64,000 nt of DNA from Jidongwangia harbinensis (GTDB lineage: Bacteria > Actinomycetota > Actinomycetes > Mycobacteriales > Micromonosporaceae), in NCBI RefSeq assembly GCF_020216025.1, contig NZ_JAIWNC010000019.1, forward strand, positions 124,001-188,000, given 5' to 3'. How positions within the stretch are numbered: position 1 is the first letter of the stretch; every line of letters starts with the position of its first letter. The translations under genes were made by a program, and so were the position numbers. The notes under the pieces are model-generated. The model was not told the origin of the DNA and ran no database searches. It worked only from the letters and a program-made list of their open reading frames with translations. This document shows positions 1-7,454 of the stretch, in pieces.

Positions 1-1134
1 GGCCGGCCGGGACCGGCGGTCGACGCGGAGCATGTCCCCGGCGTGGCCCTTGAGGAAGACCTCAAGGTTCGGAGCGCCGGAGTAACGGCCGGCGAGGGTG
101 GCGAAGATGCCGCCCTCGGGCGAGAGCACGGCGAGCCGGCCGCCTTGTTCGGCGAGTAAGGATGCGGCTTGCTCGCTGGTGACGTCGTCGGCCACGAGGC
201 GCGGCAGGGCCGGCACGGTGATGGCCTCGGCGTCCATGGCGGCGGCGGTCGCGTCAGCGAGTAGCTGTTCACGACGAGCCGGGTCGGCGGCGGCTGCGGC
301 GTTCGCCATACGGTCGGCGGCTTTGGCGGCGACCCGGAGGGCGAGGTCGGCCTCGACGATCGCGGGTTTGGTCCGCTCGACCAGGGCGGCCTCGGCGGCG
401 AGCAGCGGCCGGATCAGCGCCGCGAAGACGGCGGACTTGCGCGAGCCGGGCGGCAGGACCACGACGGTGAACAGGTTCGCCGGCTCGCGCCACGAGCCAC
501 GGACTTCGACCTCGGCCCGGCCACCGGCTGCGGTCGACAGCGCGGCGAGGGCGATGCAGCCGGCGAGGTCCGGCGGTGTCTGGGTGAACTCGGTGACTGC
601 CTCGACCATGCCGCTTACCCATGCGGGCAAGACATCGACTGGGAACGACCGGGGTGCACGCCGGGCGGTCAGCGGGATCGGTGCGGGCCAGGCCGGCTCC
701 GGGGCGGCATTGAGCAGGACCCGGCCAGTGGTGATGACGTCAGCGGTGTCGGCGCCGCTGGTGGCGAGCTGGGCCAGCCGCGCGCCGAGGGTGGCGACGT
801 CGCGGCGACGGGCGTGCCCGGCGACGATACGGGCGTAGTGCGCTGCGTTTGCCGTGGTCGGTACGGCGGCAACGAGGGTGTGCAGGTACGGGGCACCACC
901 GACGCGGCCGAGCCTGCCGGACTCTGCCAGGTGTGCCGTGACGCTGATCGGGTCGCCGGGTGCCCCGGCAGCGTGCAGGTCGACGAGGACGCGCCACAGC
1001 TCGGCGTGCGCCGGCCGGCGGAAGTCGGCAGGCGCCACGATCGCGGCCAGGTCGACGACGAGGGTTGGGGCGAGCAGCGCGGCTCCGATGACGGCCTGCT
1101 CGGCGGCCTCGTCGTGCGGTGGTGTGCGGGTCAC
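1..1134 (-). CDS. Replication protein: DnaB-like helicase N-terminal domain plus DUF3987 (partial)
   Basis: This minus-strand frame is open from a GTG at 1134 to the window edge, so the C-terminus is missing (378 codons seen). AGAGGAAA lies 8 nt upstream of the GTG. Residues about 5-105 read as a DnaB N-terminal domain (AEQAVIGAALL, FRRPAHAELW, YLHTLV). Residues about 165 onward match the DUF3987 (YfjI-type) primase-helicase-like domain, with a P-loop-like PPGSRKS at 228-234 and the block GRYSGAPNLEVFLKGHAGD. Proteins with this combination replace RepSA as replication initiators in many AICEs, so a role in element replication is inferred. It is the last visible gene of the transfer/replication operon; xis and int are expected next. 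Confidence 0.85.
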   Translation of the reverse strand, partial: MTRTPPHDEAAEQAVIGAALLAPTLVVDLAAIVAPADFRRPAHAELWRVLVDLHAAGAPGDPISVTAHLAESGRLGRVGGAPYLHTLVAAVPTTANAAHYARIVAGHARRRDVATLGARLAQLATSGADTADVITTGRVLLNAAPEPAWPAPIPLTARRAPRSFPVDVLPAWVSGMVEAVTEFTQTPPDLAGCIALAALSTAAGGRAEVEVRGSWREPANLFTVVVLPPGSRKSAVFAALIRPLLAAEAALVERTKPAIVEADLALRVAAKAADRMANAAAAADPARREQLLADATAAAMDAEAITVPALPRLVADDVTSEQAASLLAEQGGRLAVLSPEGGIFATLAGRYSGAPNLEVFLKGHAGDMLRVDRRSRPA

Positions 1135-1163
1135 AGTGGCGGTTTCCTCTGTCAGTTCAGGGG

Positions 1164-1415
1164 TCAGCGGGTGCCGTCGCGGTGGATGCGGGTGGCCTCG
1201 TGGTAGAGGTGCCGACCGAGCCGAATGCGGATGCCGGTGGCATCGCAGCGGCGGCACGGGCGACTGCGCACGCCTCGTGTGATGCCGATCCGGCCGAGTC
1301 CGGCGCGGCGGCGGCAGGTGCCGAACGGCGAGACGGCGCAGACAACGGCGTAGCAGAAAGTGATTGCGGTCAGGACGGGGCAGAGCAGGCTAGCGGCGAT
1401 GTGGATGAGGTCCAC
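1164..1415 (-). CDS. Small membrane protein with CxxC motif (AICE backbone, 83 aa)
   Basis: The GTG start at 1415 has an excellent Shine-Dalgarno (GGAGGG, 5 nt spacing). The N-terminus (residues 4-30) is one hydrophobic helix. The rest is basic, with a CRRCDATG pair (C54, C57) followed by an Arg-rich tail, which resembles the half zinc-ribbon tails of small proteins found next to traB in actinomycete elements. It lies 29 bp upstream of the replication gene on the same strand, so the two are probably co-transcribed. The function is unknown; the link to transfer or replication rests on position only. Confidence 0.6.
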   Translation of the reverse strand: MDLIHIAASLLCPVLTAITFCYAVVCAVSPFGTCRRRAGLGRIGITRGVRSRPCRRCDATGIRIRLGRHLYHEATRIHRDGTR

Positions 1416-1459
1416 GAGTGCCCTCCAAAGGTGGGTTCGGGCGGGATCGGCTGTGGGCG

Positions 1460-1553
1460 CTAGAGGGCTAGCGTCCTGTTCGCGATAGGTATTCGGGGCT
1501 AGCGGTGCCGCTAGACCTAGCGGGTGTGAGGGCTAGGTCTAGCGGCTTGCTAG
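1460..1553. repeat. Cluster of eight CTAG motifs with a perfect 15-bp inverted repeat downstream of traB
   Basis: CTAG occurs at 1460, 1468, 1499, 1511, 1517, 1533, 1539 and 1550. Within the cluster, 1507-1521 and 1532-1546 form a perfect 15-bp inverted repeat (left core CCGCTAGACCTAGC) with a 10-nt loop. GGGCTAGCG is repeated directly at 1465 and 1496. The cluster fills the gap between the traB stop and the next gene. In Streptomyces conjugative plasmids, the clt locus recognised by TraB is a repeat cluster close to traB, so clt is one candidate role. A regulatory operator or a terminator/attenuator are alternatives. Confidence 0.6.
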
Positions 1554-1555
1554 CC

Positions 1556-3706
1556 CTATGCGGCTCGGCGTCGCTGGTTGCGTTTGGTGACCGCTGCGGC
1601 GATGTCGTCGCGGTGGATGCCTTTGCGGTTGGCTTTCTCGCCGGTGGCGGGATCGGTGCCCCAGACCTGTCGTCCTACGGGGATGCCGAACGGCTTGAGT
1701 GCGGCGGCGACCTGCTCGGGCTTCCATCCGCTGTAGACCTCGGGCCGCAGTTCGGCGAGCCGGGTGGCAACGGTCTCCGACCAGACCTTCGGCTCGCCGG
1801 CCGGTAGGACGGTGAGGATGTCGTCGAGCAGCGTGCCGGCGACGTCGATGGTGTCGGCCTGGTCGCCGGCCGCGTGGCCGGTGATGGTGCCGGCGGCCTC
1901 ACGCAGGGCACGTGCTCGGGTGATGACGGCGTCGATGTCGGCGAGCGGGGTGCGGTTGGTCCGCACGGTCACGGCTTCCTCGACGGCGCCGGAGTCGTCG
2001 GCGCCGAGCAGGATGCCGACGCCCTTGTGCGCCCGCTGGAACCGCGACGAATCGTGCCCCGCGGTGTACGAGCCGGCGCCCAGCACGGCCTCGGATGACT
2101 GCCACGTCATCGTCTTGAGTGCGAATCGCGTACCGATGTTGTCGCGCAGATCGGTGGGCACGGCCTTGCCGTCGGGCTTCTGGGTGGCCAGCGAGATCAT
2201 GATGCCGACCGACGGGCCGACCTTGCACAGCTCGGTCAGCAGTTCCACGATCTCGTCGCTGTAGACCGGGTGGCCGCTGTAGCGCTGGAATTCGTCGATA
2301 GAGACGAGGATCGGCCACAGCTTGAGCGAGCGCCGTTCCGCGATGGCCCGGGTGATCTTGGATTCGGGGCAGATGTCGGCCGGCAGTGTGGCGATGGTGT
2401 CGTACCGCCGATTCATGTCCGCGACCAGAGCGCGCAGGTCTTCGACGAGCGCCAGGACCACCTCGTCGCGGACGCCGAAGCCGACCCGGTGCGCGATGCG
2501 TTCGAACGCGCGCCAGTCCTGTCCGCCCTTGCCGTCGTAGATGTGCAGCTCGACGAGGACGTCCAGCGCGCAAGCCAGCGCCGGGAGCCGTGCGGCGAAC
2601 GTCTTGCCCATCCGCGGAATCGCGCCGATCAGCAGCGACGTGAACATCAGCAGCAGCCGCACCGGCCGGCCACGCTGGTCCTCGCCAAACGGGAACGGCT
2701 CGAAGACGTCCACGACGCCCTTGGCGATCAACGGCCACAGACCAGAAGGCTTTGCGTACGGGTCTTCGTCAGCTACCCAGAGCGCCAGGCGCCGTGCGGA
2801 GCCTGCGGTGCCGCGGACCCGTTCGGGCCAGACCTGTACCTCGTCGAGGTCGAGGCCGGCGGCGAGGTCGTTGCGCTTCTTGATCGCGGTATCGGCCTTG
2901 GTCCCGAACGGCAGGTCGATGACGGCGCGCCAACCGGGACCGTCGCGCATGATCGGCGACGGGAACGTGATCGGGTCGTCGGCCTTGCACAGCCCTGCGG
3001 CCAGAAACGCGCGCATCAGCACATCGGCGGTGAGCTTGCGGACGCGCGGTTTGACGGCGGCGACGTCGACCAGCGGCTTGTCCGCCGACGAGCCGATCAG
3101 CCCGAGCAGACCGACGAGCGCCGCGAGGGTGGCGTACCAGGCCGACCGCGGGGTGGCGACGAGCAGCGCCGTGACGGCGAACGCGCCGAGTGCCAGCGAG
3201 GCGAGCAGGACCAGCATCCGCAGGCGTACCCGTCCGTCGCGCTGCCGCGAGAGCTTCAGATACTGCTCGGCGTCCTCGCGCCTTACGGCGGCGAGCCGCA
3301 CGGGCAGGCCCTCGGCGTCGGACACCCATTGGCCGGTGCCGGCGACGGTACGCAGCAAGCCGCGCGGCGCCCGGAACGCGAGTCGTCCGGCGTACAGCGG
3401 GATGCGAGTCAGGTGGTAAGCGGTGACGTGGGTGTAGTGCCCGACGACCCACCGCGCGAGGGCACGCGCCTCGCCGGCGGATCGCAGCCACGCCGGGACG
3501 ATCGGGCGCCGGGTCGGAGTCGAAGCGGGCGTGGGTGGATCGACGGGAAGCGGTTCGTCGCCGAGGACGTCGTGTTCGTCGTCGATGTCGGCCGACCAGT
3601 TCTCCGGCCGGCGGCGTCGGCGAGCGTTGCCGAGGTCGACGACATCACTCACTTCGGCCTCGGCGGCGGTCCAGTCGAACTCGCCGTCAGGGTTCGGGGT
3701 TGCCAT
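1556..3706 (-). CDS. traB: TraB-type FtsK/SpoIIIE DNA translocase
   Basis: This 716-aa protein would move double-stranded DNA between mycelia during conjugation, as established for Streptomyces TraB. Residues 1-75 are acidic/basic and likely disordered. Two membrane helices lie at about 163-184 and 189-206. The motor domain has an atypical Walker A GAIPRMGKT at 361-369 and Walker B ILVSIDEF at about 465-472. The C-terminal 100 residues resemble the winged-helix DNA-recognition domain that binds clt. The ATG at 3706 is preceded by GGAGG. It follows the 3801-4148 gene and is followed by the CTAG repeat cluster. The identity as an AICE TraB is secure from architecture and context. Confidence 0.9.
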   Translation of the reverse strand: MATPNPDGEFDWTAAEAEVSDVVDLGNARRRRRPENWSADIDDEHDVLGDEPLPVDPPTPASTPTRRPIVPAWLRSAGEARALARWVVGHYTHVTAYHLTRIPLYAGRLAFRAPRGLLRTVAGTGQWVSDAEGLPVRLAAVRREDAEQYLKLSRQRDGRVRLRMLVLLASLALGAFAVTALLVATPRSAWYATLAALVGLLGLIGSSADKPLVDVAAVKPRVRKLTADVLMRAFLAAGLCKADDPITFPSPIMRDGPGWRAVIDLPFGTKADTAIKKRNDLAAGLDLDEVQVWPERVRGTAGSARRLALWVADEDPYAKPSGLWPLIAKGVVDVFEPFPFGEDQRGRPVRLLLMFTSLLIGAIPRMGKTFAARLPALACALDVLVELHIYDGKGGQDWRAFERIAHRVGFGVRDEVVLALVEDLRALVADMNRRYDTIATLPADICPESKITRAIAERRSLKLWPILVSIDEFQRYSGHPVYSDEIVELLTELCKVGPSVGIMISLATQKPDGKAVPTDLRDNIGTRFALKTMTWQSSEAVLGAGSYTAGHDSSRFQRAHKGVGILLGADDSGAVEEAVTVRTNRTPLADIDAVITRARALREAAGTITGHAAGDQADTIDVAGTLLDDILTVLPAGEPKVWSETVATRLAELRPEVYSGWKPEQVAAALKPFGIPVGRQVWGTDPATGEKANRKGIHRDDIAAAVTKRNQRRRAA

Positions 3707-3800
3707 GATGAGGGTTCCTCCGGGAGGTCTGGTGACCGATCGGGTGGGCCGGGGCGCGGCCGTTGGTTTGCGAGGCCGGTGGGCCGCGCCCCGGGCGCAG

Positions 3801-4148
3801 CTACAGGTCGGGGTCGTCGATCACGTCGCCCTTGGCGTCGGTCGCGGTGACGACCAGTTCCGGGTACGCGCCGACGTCGAACGCCAGGACGAAACCCGCC
3901 ACGGCCGGCGTCAGCTCGACCTCGATGTCCTCGCCGTCGGCGGTGTGGACCGTTGCCTGCTCCGAATTGACGGCCGCATCGGTCACGTCCGTGACGACCG
4001 TGCGCAGGTACAGGGCGACCGGGCAGGTGTTGGCGTCGTGGGGCTGGCCGCGCCATCCGCCGTACCGCAGCAGGTTGGCGACGTCCTCGGCGTTGTCGCC
4101 AAGAGCGTTGACGACCATGGCGAGGCGGTGTTGTGCGTTGTTCTGCAT
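3801..4148 (-). CDS. Conserved AICE protein of unknown function (115 aa)
   Basis: The frame is open much further upstream, but the ATG at 4148 has a GGAG Shine-Dalgarno 7-8 nt away, and the upstream extension overlaps the DUF2637 gene, so I use 4148. The protein starts MQNNAQHRLAMVV and is acidic, with no membrane segment or recognised catalytic motif. A central beta-rich part (about residues 50-105) contains an internal GEDIEVELTP stretch. It sits 17 bp downstream of the Spd-like gene and 94 bp before traB in the same orientation, so it likely belongs to the transfer operon. I do not recognise a function. Confidence 0.65.
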   Translation of the reverse strand: MQNNAQHRLAMVVNALGDNAEDVANLLRYGGWRGQPHDANTCPVALYLRTVVTDVTDAAVNSEQATVHTADGEDIEVELTPAVAGFVLAFDVGAYPELVVTATDAKGDVIDDPDL

Positions 4149-4165
4149 GGCTGCTCTCCGGGGGT

Positions 4166-4792
4166 TCAGGCGGCTGAGGACAGGTGCCGACGTACGGTCC
4201 GGTCGGTGACGCCGAGCTGGCGGGCGATCTCCTTGGCCGGTAGATCGGGGTGCCGTGCGCGGAGCCGTACGACCGCCTTGCCGGTGTCCCGCTTGCGGGC
4301 CGGCCGTCTGACGGCCGGTGCGGGGCGCTTCGGTGTGTCCGGCGTCGTGTCCGGCTGGATGTCCGCCCGCGTGTCCGTCGCCGTGTCCGCCTCGCCAGGT
4401 GCCTGCCGGATGCGGTCGGCCAGCTCGACGAGGCAGACCGAAGCGACCACGATCAGGCCGTCCACGGACAGCGGGATGAGGTACGGCGCCGCGCCGACCT
4501 CGCCGTACTTGGACGCGACGCCGGTCATGTGCCAGTAGGACACCCAGGCCGCGATGGCCGCGATGGCTGCGGTCGCTGCGAGCCGGACGGCGGTCAGTGA
4601 GCGTCGCTGTACCGGTATCCGGGAGATCAGTTCCACGGTCAGGAGCAGGGCCAGAGGTGGCCATGCGGCGATGGCTTGGCTGATCGGGTTCGGTAGGGCG
4701 TGCAGGATGTTCGCCGCCACGGAGGTCGCGACGCCGAGGACCAGGGCTCCCCGCACGCCCCACCGGACGCGGGCAAGTTGGGCGGCGGTCAC
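4166..4792 (-). CDS. DUF2637 membrane protein with C-terminal HTH (Spd-like)
   Basis: This 208-aa protein has four hydrophobic segments in residues 10-125 (for example ALVLGVATSVAANIL and LALLLTVELI) and an HISxxW-like region typical of DUF2637. A Pro/Asp-rich linker follows, then a helix-turn-helix at about 175-205 (PAKEIARQLGVTDRTVRRHL). DUF2637 proteins are found beside traB in AICEs and are assigned to Spd functions, the spreading of transferred DNA along the recipient mycelium. The GTG start overlaps the stop of the preceding gene (GTGA), indicating translational coupling. The tail may bind DNA; this is not tested. Confidence 0.8.
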   Translation of the reverse strand: MTAAQLARVRWGVRGALVLGVATSVAANILHALPNPISQAIAAWPPLALLLTVELISRIPVQRRSLTAVRLAATAAIAAIAAWVSYWHMTGVASKYGEVGAAPYLIPLSVDGLIVVASVCLVELADRIRQAPGEADTATDTRADIQPDTTPDTPKRPAPAVRRPARKRDTGKAVVRLRARHPDLPAKEIARQLGVTDRTVRRHLSSAA

Positions 4793-5013
4793 TTGGTGCC
4801 GCCCAGTGACTGACCGATGGAGGTCAGGCCGGAGCGGACGCCGTCGACCAGTGCCCGGGCGGGGTCGACGAGGACGCCGTTGCTGCCGGCGATGACCAGG
4901 CCGAGCATCAGCGCGCAGATCGCGGCGAAGACGATCCGGCCGCGGGTCTTGCGGTCGATGCCGAGCATCACGAGGGCGGCGATCAGGATGAGGGAGAAGA
5001 TGCCGAGGCTCAT
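4789..5013 (-). CDS. Small two-helix membrane protein (Spd-like, 74 aa)
   Basis: The ATG at 5013 follows AGGAGA with 6-nt spacing. The frame is open further upstream, but that part is out of character and overlaps the DUF6284 gene. The protein has two hydrophobic helices (residues 3-17 and 25-42) and a short amphipathic tail ending GLTSIGQSLGG. Its stop overlaps the DUF2637 start in a GTGA, so the two are coupled. Small double-helix proteins in this position of AICE transfer operons are usually grouped with Spd proteins. The function is inferred from location only. Confidence 0.7.
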   Translation of the reverse strand: MSLGIFSLILIAALVMLGIDRKTRGRIVFAAICALMLGLVIAGSNGVLVDPARALVDGVRSGLTSIGQSLGGTK

Positions 5014-5107
5014 GTGAGTCTCCTGGGCGATCCGGGCCTGACCACGGAGGTGCAGGCTGCCGGGCGGATGTCGTCGGGGTTGGCGGTTGCTGCGCGGTGG
5101 TTCGACA

Positions 5108-5347
5108 TCAGGCCACCTCGTCGATGGACCGGAGGTAGCGCTCGGCCAGGGCGACCATTTCGCGCAGGACGCGGTTCTGGGCTCGGCGCAGGCGGCGCCA
5201 GTCCAGTTGAGTCGGTGCCGGTTCAGCGGTGAGGAACCGGATTTCGGCGTCGACCAGGGCGATCTCGGCTTCGAGGAGACGCTGTTCGCGTTCGATCGCG
5301 GCGAGGTGGGCCAGGGTCGGTTCGTCGGGGATGTGGTTGCGGTACAC
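5108..5347 (-). CDS. DUF6284 family small protein
   Basis: The GTG at 5347 is preceded by GGAAGGA six nt away. A GTG 33 bp further upstream has no such site, so the shorter 79-aa form is preferred. It is a charged, helical protein with EIALVDAEI and LDWRRLRRAQNRVL, the signature of DUF6284 proteins that head transfer operons in Streptomyces and Micromonospora elements. The function is unknown. It is the first gene of the leftward operon and lies just downstream of the twin palindromes at 5395-5441, which probably control it. Confidence 0.75.
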   Translation of the reverse strand: MYRNHIPDEPTLAHLAAIEREQRLLEAEIALVDAEIRFLTAEPAPTQLDWRRLRRAQNRVLREMVALAERYLRSIDEVA

Positions 5348-5394
5348 GGGGTTCCTTCCGGGTCGGTGCCGACCGGACACGGCTTATGCGGATT

Positions 5395-5441
5395 ACAACT
5401 TGGCGTTGTGTTCATGCGCGGACGCTACAACGTGACGTTGT
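5395..5441. promoter_or_regulatory. Two matching palindromic operators in the divergent promoter region
   Basis: Two 15-bp boxes of the form ACAAC-N5-GTTGT occur at 5395-5409 (ACAACTTGGCGTTGT) and 5427-5441 (ACAACGTGACGTTGT). Their centres are 32 bp apart, about three helical turns. The second extends to a 17-bp palindrome (TACAACG-N3-CGTTGTA). They sit between the leftward transfer operon (5347) and the rightward HTH gene (5530). The layout fits cooperative binding of a dimeric repressor controlling transfer. The regulator is not identified; the element's GntR or HTH protein is the obvious candidate. Confidence 0.6.
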
Positions 5442-5529
5442 ATTCGGGCAAGCGAAGGTCTGCGGTCGGGTAGATCAGAGAGTGTGGGTGTCGGTGGCCG
5501 GGCCGGCGGATCGCGTACCCTCGCCGGTG

Positions 5530-5760
5530 ATGGCCGAGACGAGCGGTGAACTGCCCGCAGACTGGTGGACGACCGAGGATGTGCTGGCGTTCCTACGGTC
5601 GGTAGGAGCGCCGATCAGTCGTGTCACCTGGGCGGCCTACGTGTCGCGTGGCCAAGCGCCGGCTGCGGACCGGATGTTCGGGCGCTCGCCGGCCTGGCGG
5701 CCGGCGGCGATCCGGGATTGGCAAGCCTCTCGGCCGCGTCGCGGGTCGATGGAAGCTTGA
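5530..5760 (+). CDS. Helix-turn-helix protein, excisionase/AlpA-like
   Basis: This 76-aa protein begins MAETSGELPADWWTTEDVLAF. The WTTEDVLAFL and SRVTWAAYVSRGQAP blocks form a winged/MerR-like HTH of the kind used by AlpA and excisionase-type regulators in actinomycete elements, with the rest (SPAWRPAAIRDWQASRP) matching the end of that fold. The start is uncertain: ATG 5530 has only a weak ribosome site and a GTG lies immediately before it. It faces away from the transfer operon and shares the operator region at 5395-5441. It could be a transcriptional regulator or recombination directionality factor. The two cannot be separated from sequence. Confidence 0.65.
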   Translation: MAETSGELPADWWTTEDVLAFLRSVGAPISRVTWAAYVSRGQAPAADRMFGRSPAWRPAAIRDWQASRPRRGSMEA

Positions 5761-5889
5761 TCTCGCATCATTTCCTCACCTCCTTGGTAGCGCTGCTTTC
5801 GGGTAAGACCCAGTCAACCGGGAAAGCCGTGCGCTGCCGATGAGGCAACAACCATCCTCGATGCATCTCCGACGCAGTTGCGGTGCAGA

Positions 5890-5920
5890 AAGCCCCGAAC
5901 GCCGCTGGCGTCCGGGGCTT
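5890..5920. terminator. Bidirectional hairpin terminator
   Basis: AAGCCCCG at 5890-5897 pairs with CGGGGCTT at 5913-5920, then ACGCC/GGCGT continue the stem after a single A-C mismatch, closing on a 3-nt loop. It lies between the convergent genes ending at 5760 and 5936. There is no long T tract, as is common in high-GC actinomycetes. Confidence 0.7.
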
Positions 5921-5935
5921 CCCGTTGGATATGGG

Positions 5936-6223
5936 CTATGTGCGGTCCAGGAGAACCACGGCGACGTTGAGCGCGTCGCGCAGTGTTCGGGCCTCGTCCG
6001 CCGTCAGGTGCGCGACGGCCGGTTCGTTCCAGCCCTTGCCGGTCACCAGCTCGACCTCGTCCGCCGCGTCCCGGCGGATGACGTTCACCGTGACGGCGGC
6101 ATTCTCAGTCGAAGCGTCAACCTGGGCAATGCGGTGCGCGTGCTCGGCCGACCCGCGCTTGTGGTCGACCGTGCAGTAAAGCGGACAGCGCGTCCGCGGC
6201 TTGGCGGCATGCTTGACGGCCAT
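5936..6223 (-). CDS. DUF6907-like conserved AICE protein (95 aa)
   Basis: The ATG at 6223 has an AAGGAG site with 6-nt spacing. The protein starts MAVKHAAKPRTRCPLYC, then has a CTVDH/H-rich region (two Cys and several His, possibly metal-binding), a central beta-rich part and the helix HLTADEARTLRDALNVAVVLLD. This C-terminal block is typical of DUF6907-type proteins of actinomycete mobile elements. It is transcribed away from the GntR gene and ends at the hairpin 5890-5920. No function is known. Confidence 0.65.
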   Translation of the reverse strand: MAVKHAAKPRTRCPLYCTVDHKRGSAEHAHRIAQVDASTENAAVTVNVIRRDAADEVELVTGKGWNEPAVAHLTADEARTLRDALNVAVVLLDRT

Positions 6224-6307
6224 ATCTAGCTCCTTGTCGGGAGTGGCCCCAGTGACGCGCGAACGCTGCTGAGGCTGGCGTGACGGTGCCGCCTTAAAAG
6301 ATACGCA

Positions 6308-6342
6308 CGTCTAGACGCATACACCACCCGACGTCTACGCGC
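6308..6342. promoter_or_regulatory. Candidate GntR/HutC operator upstream of the repressor gene
   Basis: CGTCTAGACG (6308-6317) is a perfect palindrome whose core GTCTAGAC matches the GT-N(1)-TA-N(1)-AC type sites bound by HutC-subfamily GntR regulators. A second degenerate copy, CGTCTACGCG, lies at 6332-6341. Both are just upstream of the GntR gene (GTG 6362) and of the divergent 5936-6223 gene. Autoregulation is inferred. Confidence 0.5.
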
Positions 6343-6361
6343 CTGTACCTACGGTGAGTTC

Positions 6362-6715
6362 GTGATTACCCCGGATCGCGAAGGTGCTGCATATCGGCAG
6401 CTCGCGGGCTACCTCCGGGGCCGCATCCGTAGCGGAGAGTTAGCAGTCGGCCAGCGGATGCCCTCGGAGAAGGATCTCCACGACGAGTTCGGCCTGGCAC
6501 GCGAGACCATCCGCCGCGCTCTCGCAGTCCTCCGGGCCGAGGGCCTGATCGACGTCCGCCACGGGCTCGGCACCTTCGTCGCCGCGACACCCGAGCGCAT
6601 CGACCTACGGCCAGGCGACACTGCCACCTCCACGGCCGCCGTCACGGTCACCCGCGCCAACGGCGACGTCGAGACCTACCCGGCCGGCACCACCCTCGCG
6701 GTCATCGCGGACTGA
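6362..6715 (+). CDS. GntR-family transcriptional repressor (KorSA-like)
   Basis: This 117-aa protein has a GntR winged helix at residues 8-75 (YRQLAGYLRGRIRSGEL, RMPSEKDLHDEFGLARETIRRAL, GLGTFV). The usual UTRA effector domain is missing; only about 40 residues follow. Short GntR proteins of this kind act as KorSA/TraR-type repressors of transfer and replication in AICEs. The GTG start has a weak ribosome site. It lies between a divergent small gene and the Nudix pair, with a GTCTAGAC palindrome in its upstream region. The DNA-binding role is secure; the exact targets are inferred. Confidence 0.85.
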   Translation: MITPDREGAAYRQLAGYLRGRIRSGELAVGQRMPSEKDLHDEFGLARETIRRALAVLRAEGLIDVRHGLGTFVAATPERIDLRPGDTATSTAAVTVTRANGDVETYPAGTTLAVIAD

Positions 6716-6776
6716 TGTCCACCAATCTGCGTCGCCCCAGGTTCACCCAGCCCCGTCTGTCCGAAGTGGTGGCTCA

Positions 6777-7454
6777 GTGAGTCAGCCCGCCCGGCACACC
6801 GTCATCGACCAGTGGACCGGCCGCCACGCAACCGCACTCCAGGCCGCGTTGCGCATGTCGCAGGACGAGATGGCCGCGCTGATCGGCGTCGCCAAGCGCA
6901 CGATCGCTTCCTGGAGCGAGCGGCCCGACATCGTCATCCGCCCCGAACTTCAACGGGCACTCGACACCGCGTACCAGCGCGCCGACGAACCGGCCAAGCT
7001 GCGCTTCGCACGCCAGCTCAAGGCCGAGGACGACGCCGAGGCGATGGCGGCGGGCGGCGCTGTCGCGCTGACGGTGGCCATCGCCGTGGTGGTGACCGAG
7101 GACGAGGTCTTGCTGGTCTGCCGCCGTGAGGCCGACCCGAGCGGCATCGACTGGCAGTTCCCCGCCGGCATCGTCAAGCCCGGCGCCAACCCCGCCACCG
7201 TCGCGACCCGCGAAACGCTCGCCGAGACCGGCGTCCATTGCGCCGTACGTAGCGAGCTGGGCAGCCGCGTACACCCGCTCTCCGGCGTCAATGCCAGCTA
7301 CTACCTCTGCGACTACCTCGCCGGCGAGGTCGAGAACCGCGACGTCGTCGAGAACATCAGCGCGCTCTGGGCGCCGCGAGAAGACGTCACGCGATTCATC
7401 CCGAAACAGCGCATCTACGCGCCAGTCCTGCGCGCCCTGGAGGGCAACGAATGA
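6777..7454 (+). CDS. HTH-Nudix fusion protein with degenerate Nudix box
   Basis: This 225-aa protein combines an N-terminal helix-turn-helix (about 20-55: ALRMSQDEMAALIGVAKRTIASW) with a C-terminal Nudix fold (about 100-215). The Nudix box reads GIVKPGANPATVATRE, where the first conserved Glu is Ala, and the REUxEExGU part reads RETLAETGV with one catalytic Glu replaced. Hydrolysis may therefore be weak or lost, and the fold may act as a ligand sensor. Its stop overlaps the ATG of the next Nudix gene (ATGA). In pSAM2 the Nudix protein Pif mediates transfer immunity, and HTH/Nudix regulators control other elements; either role is possible here. Confidence 0.75.
   Translation: MSQPARHTVIDQWTGRHATALQAALRMSQDEMAALIGVAKRTIASWSERPDIVIRPELQRALDTAYQRADEPAKLRFARQLKAEDDAEAMAAGGAVALTVAIAVVVTEDEVLLVCRREADPSGIDWQFPAGIVKPGANPATVATRETLAETGVHCAVRSELGSRVHPLSGVNASYYLCDYLAGEVENRDVVENISALWAPREDVTRFIPKQRIYAPVLRALEGNE

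Noticed and set aside
2270..3850. Long plus-strand open frame opposite traB
   Set aside because: It is the antisense shadow of the TraB gene. Its translation is low-complexity Arg/Asp/Gly-rich with no motif, while the minus frame has Walker motifs and membrane helices.
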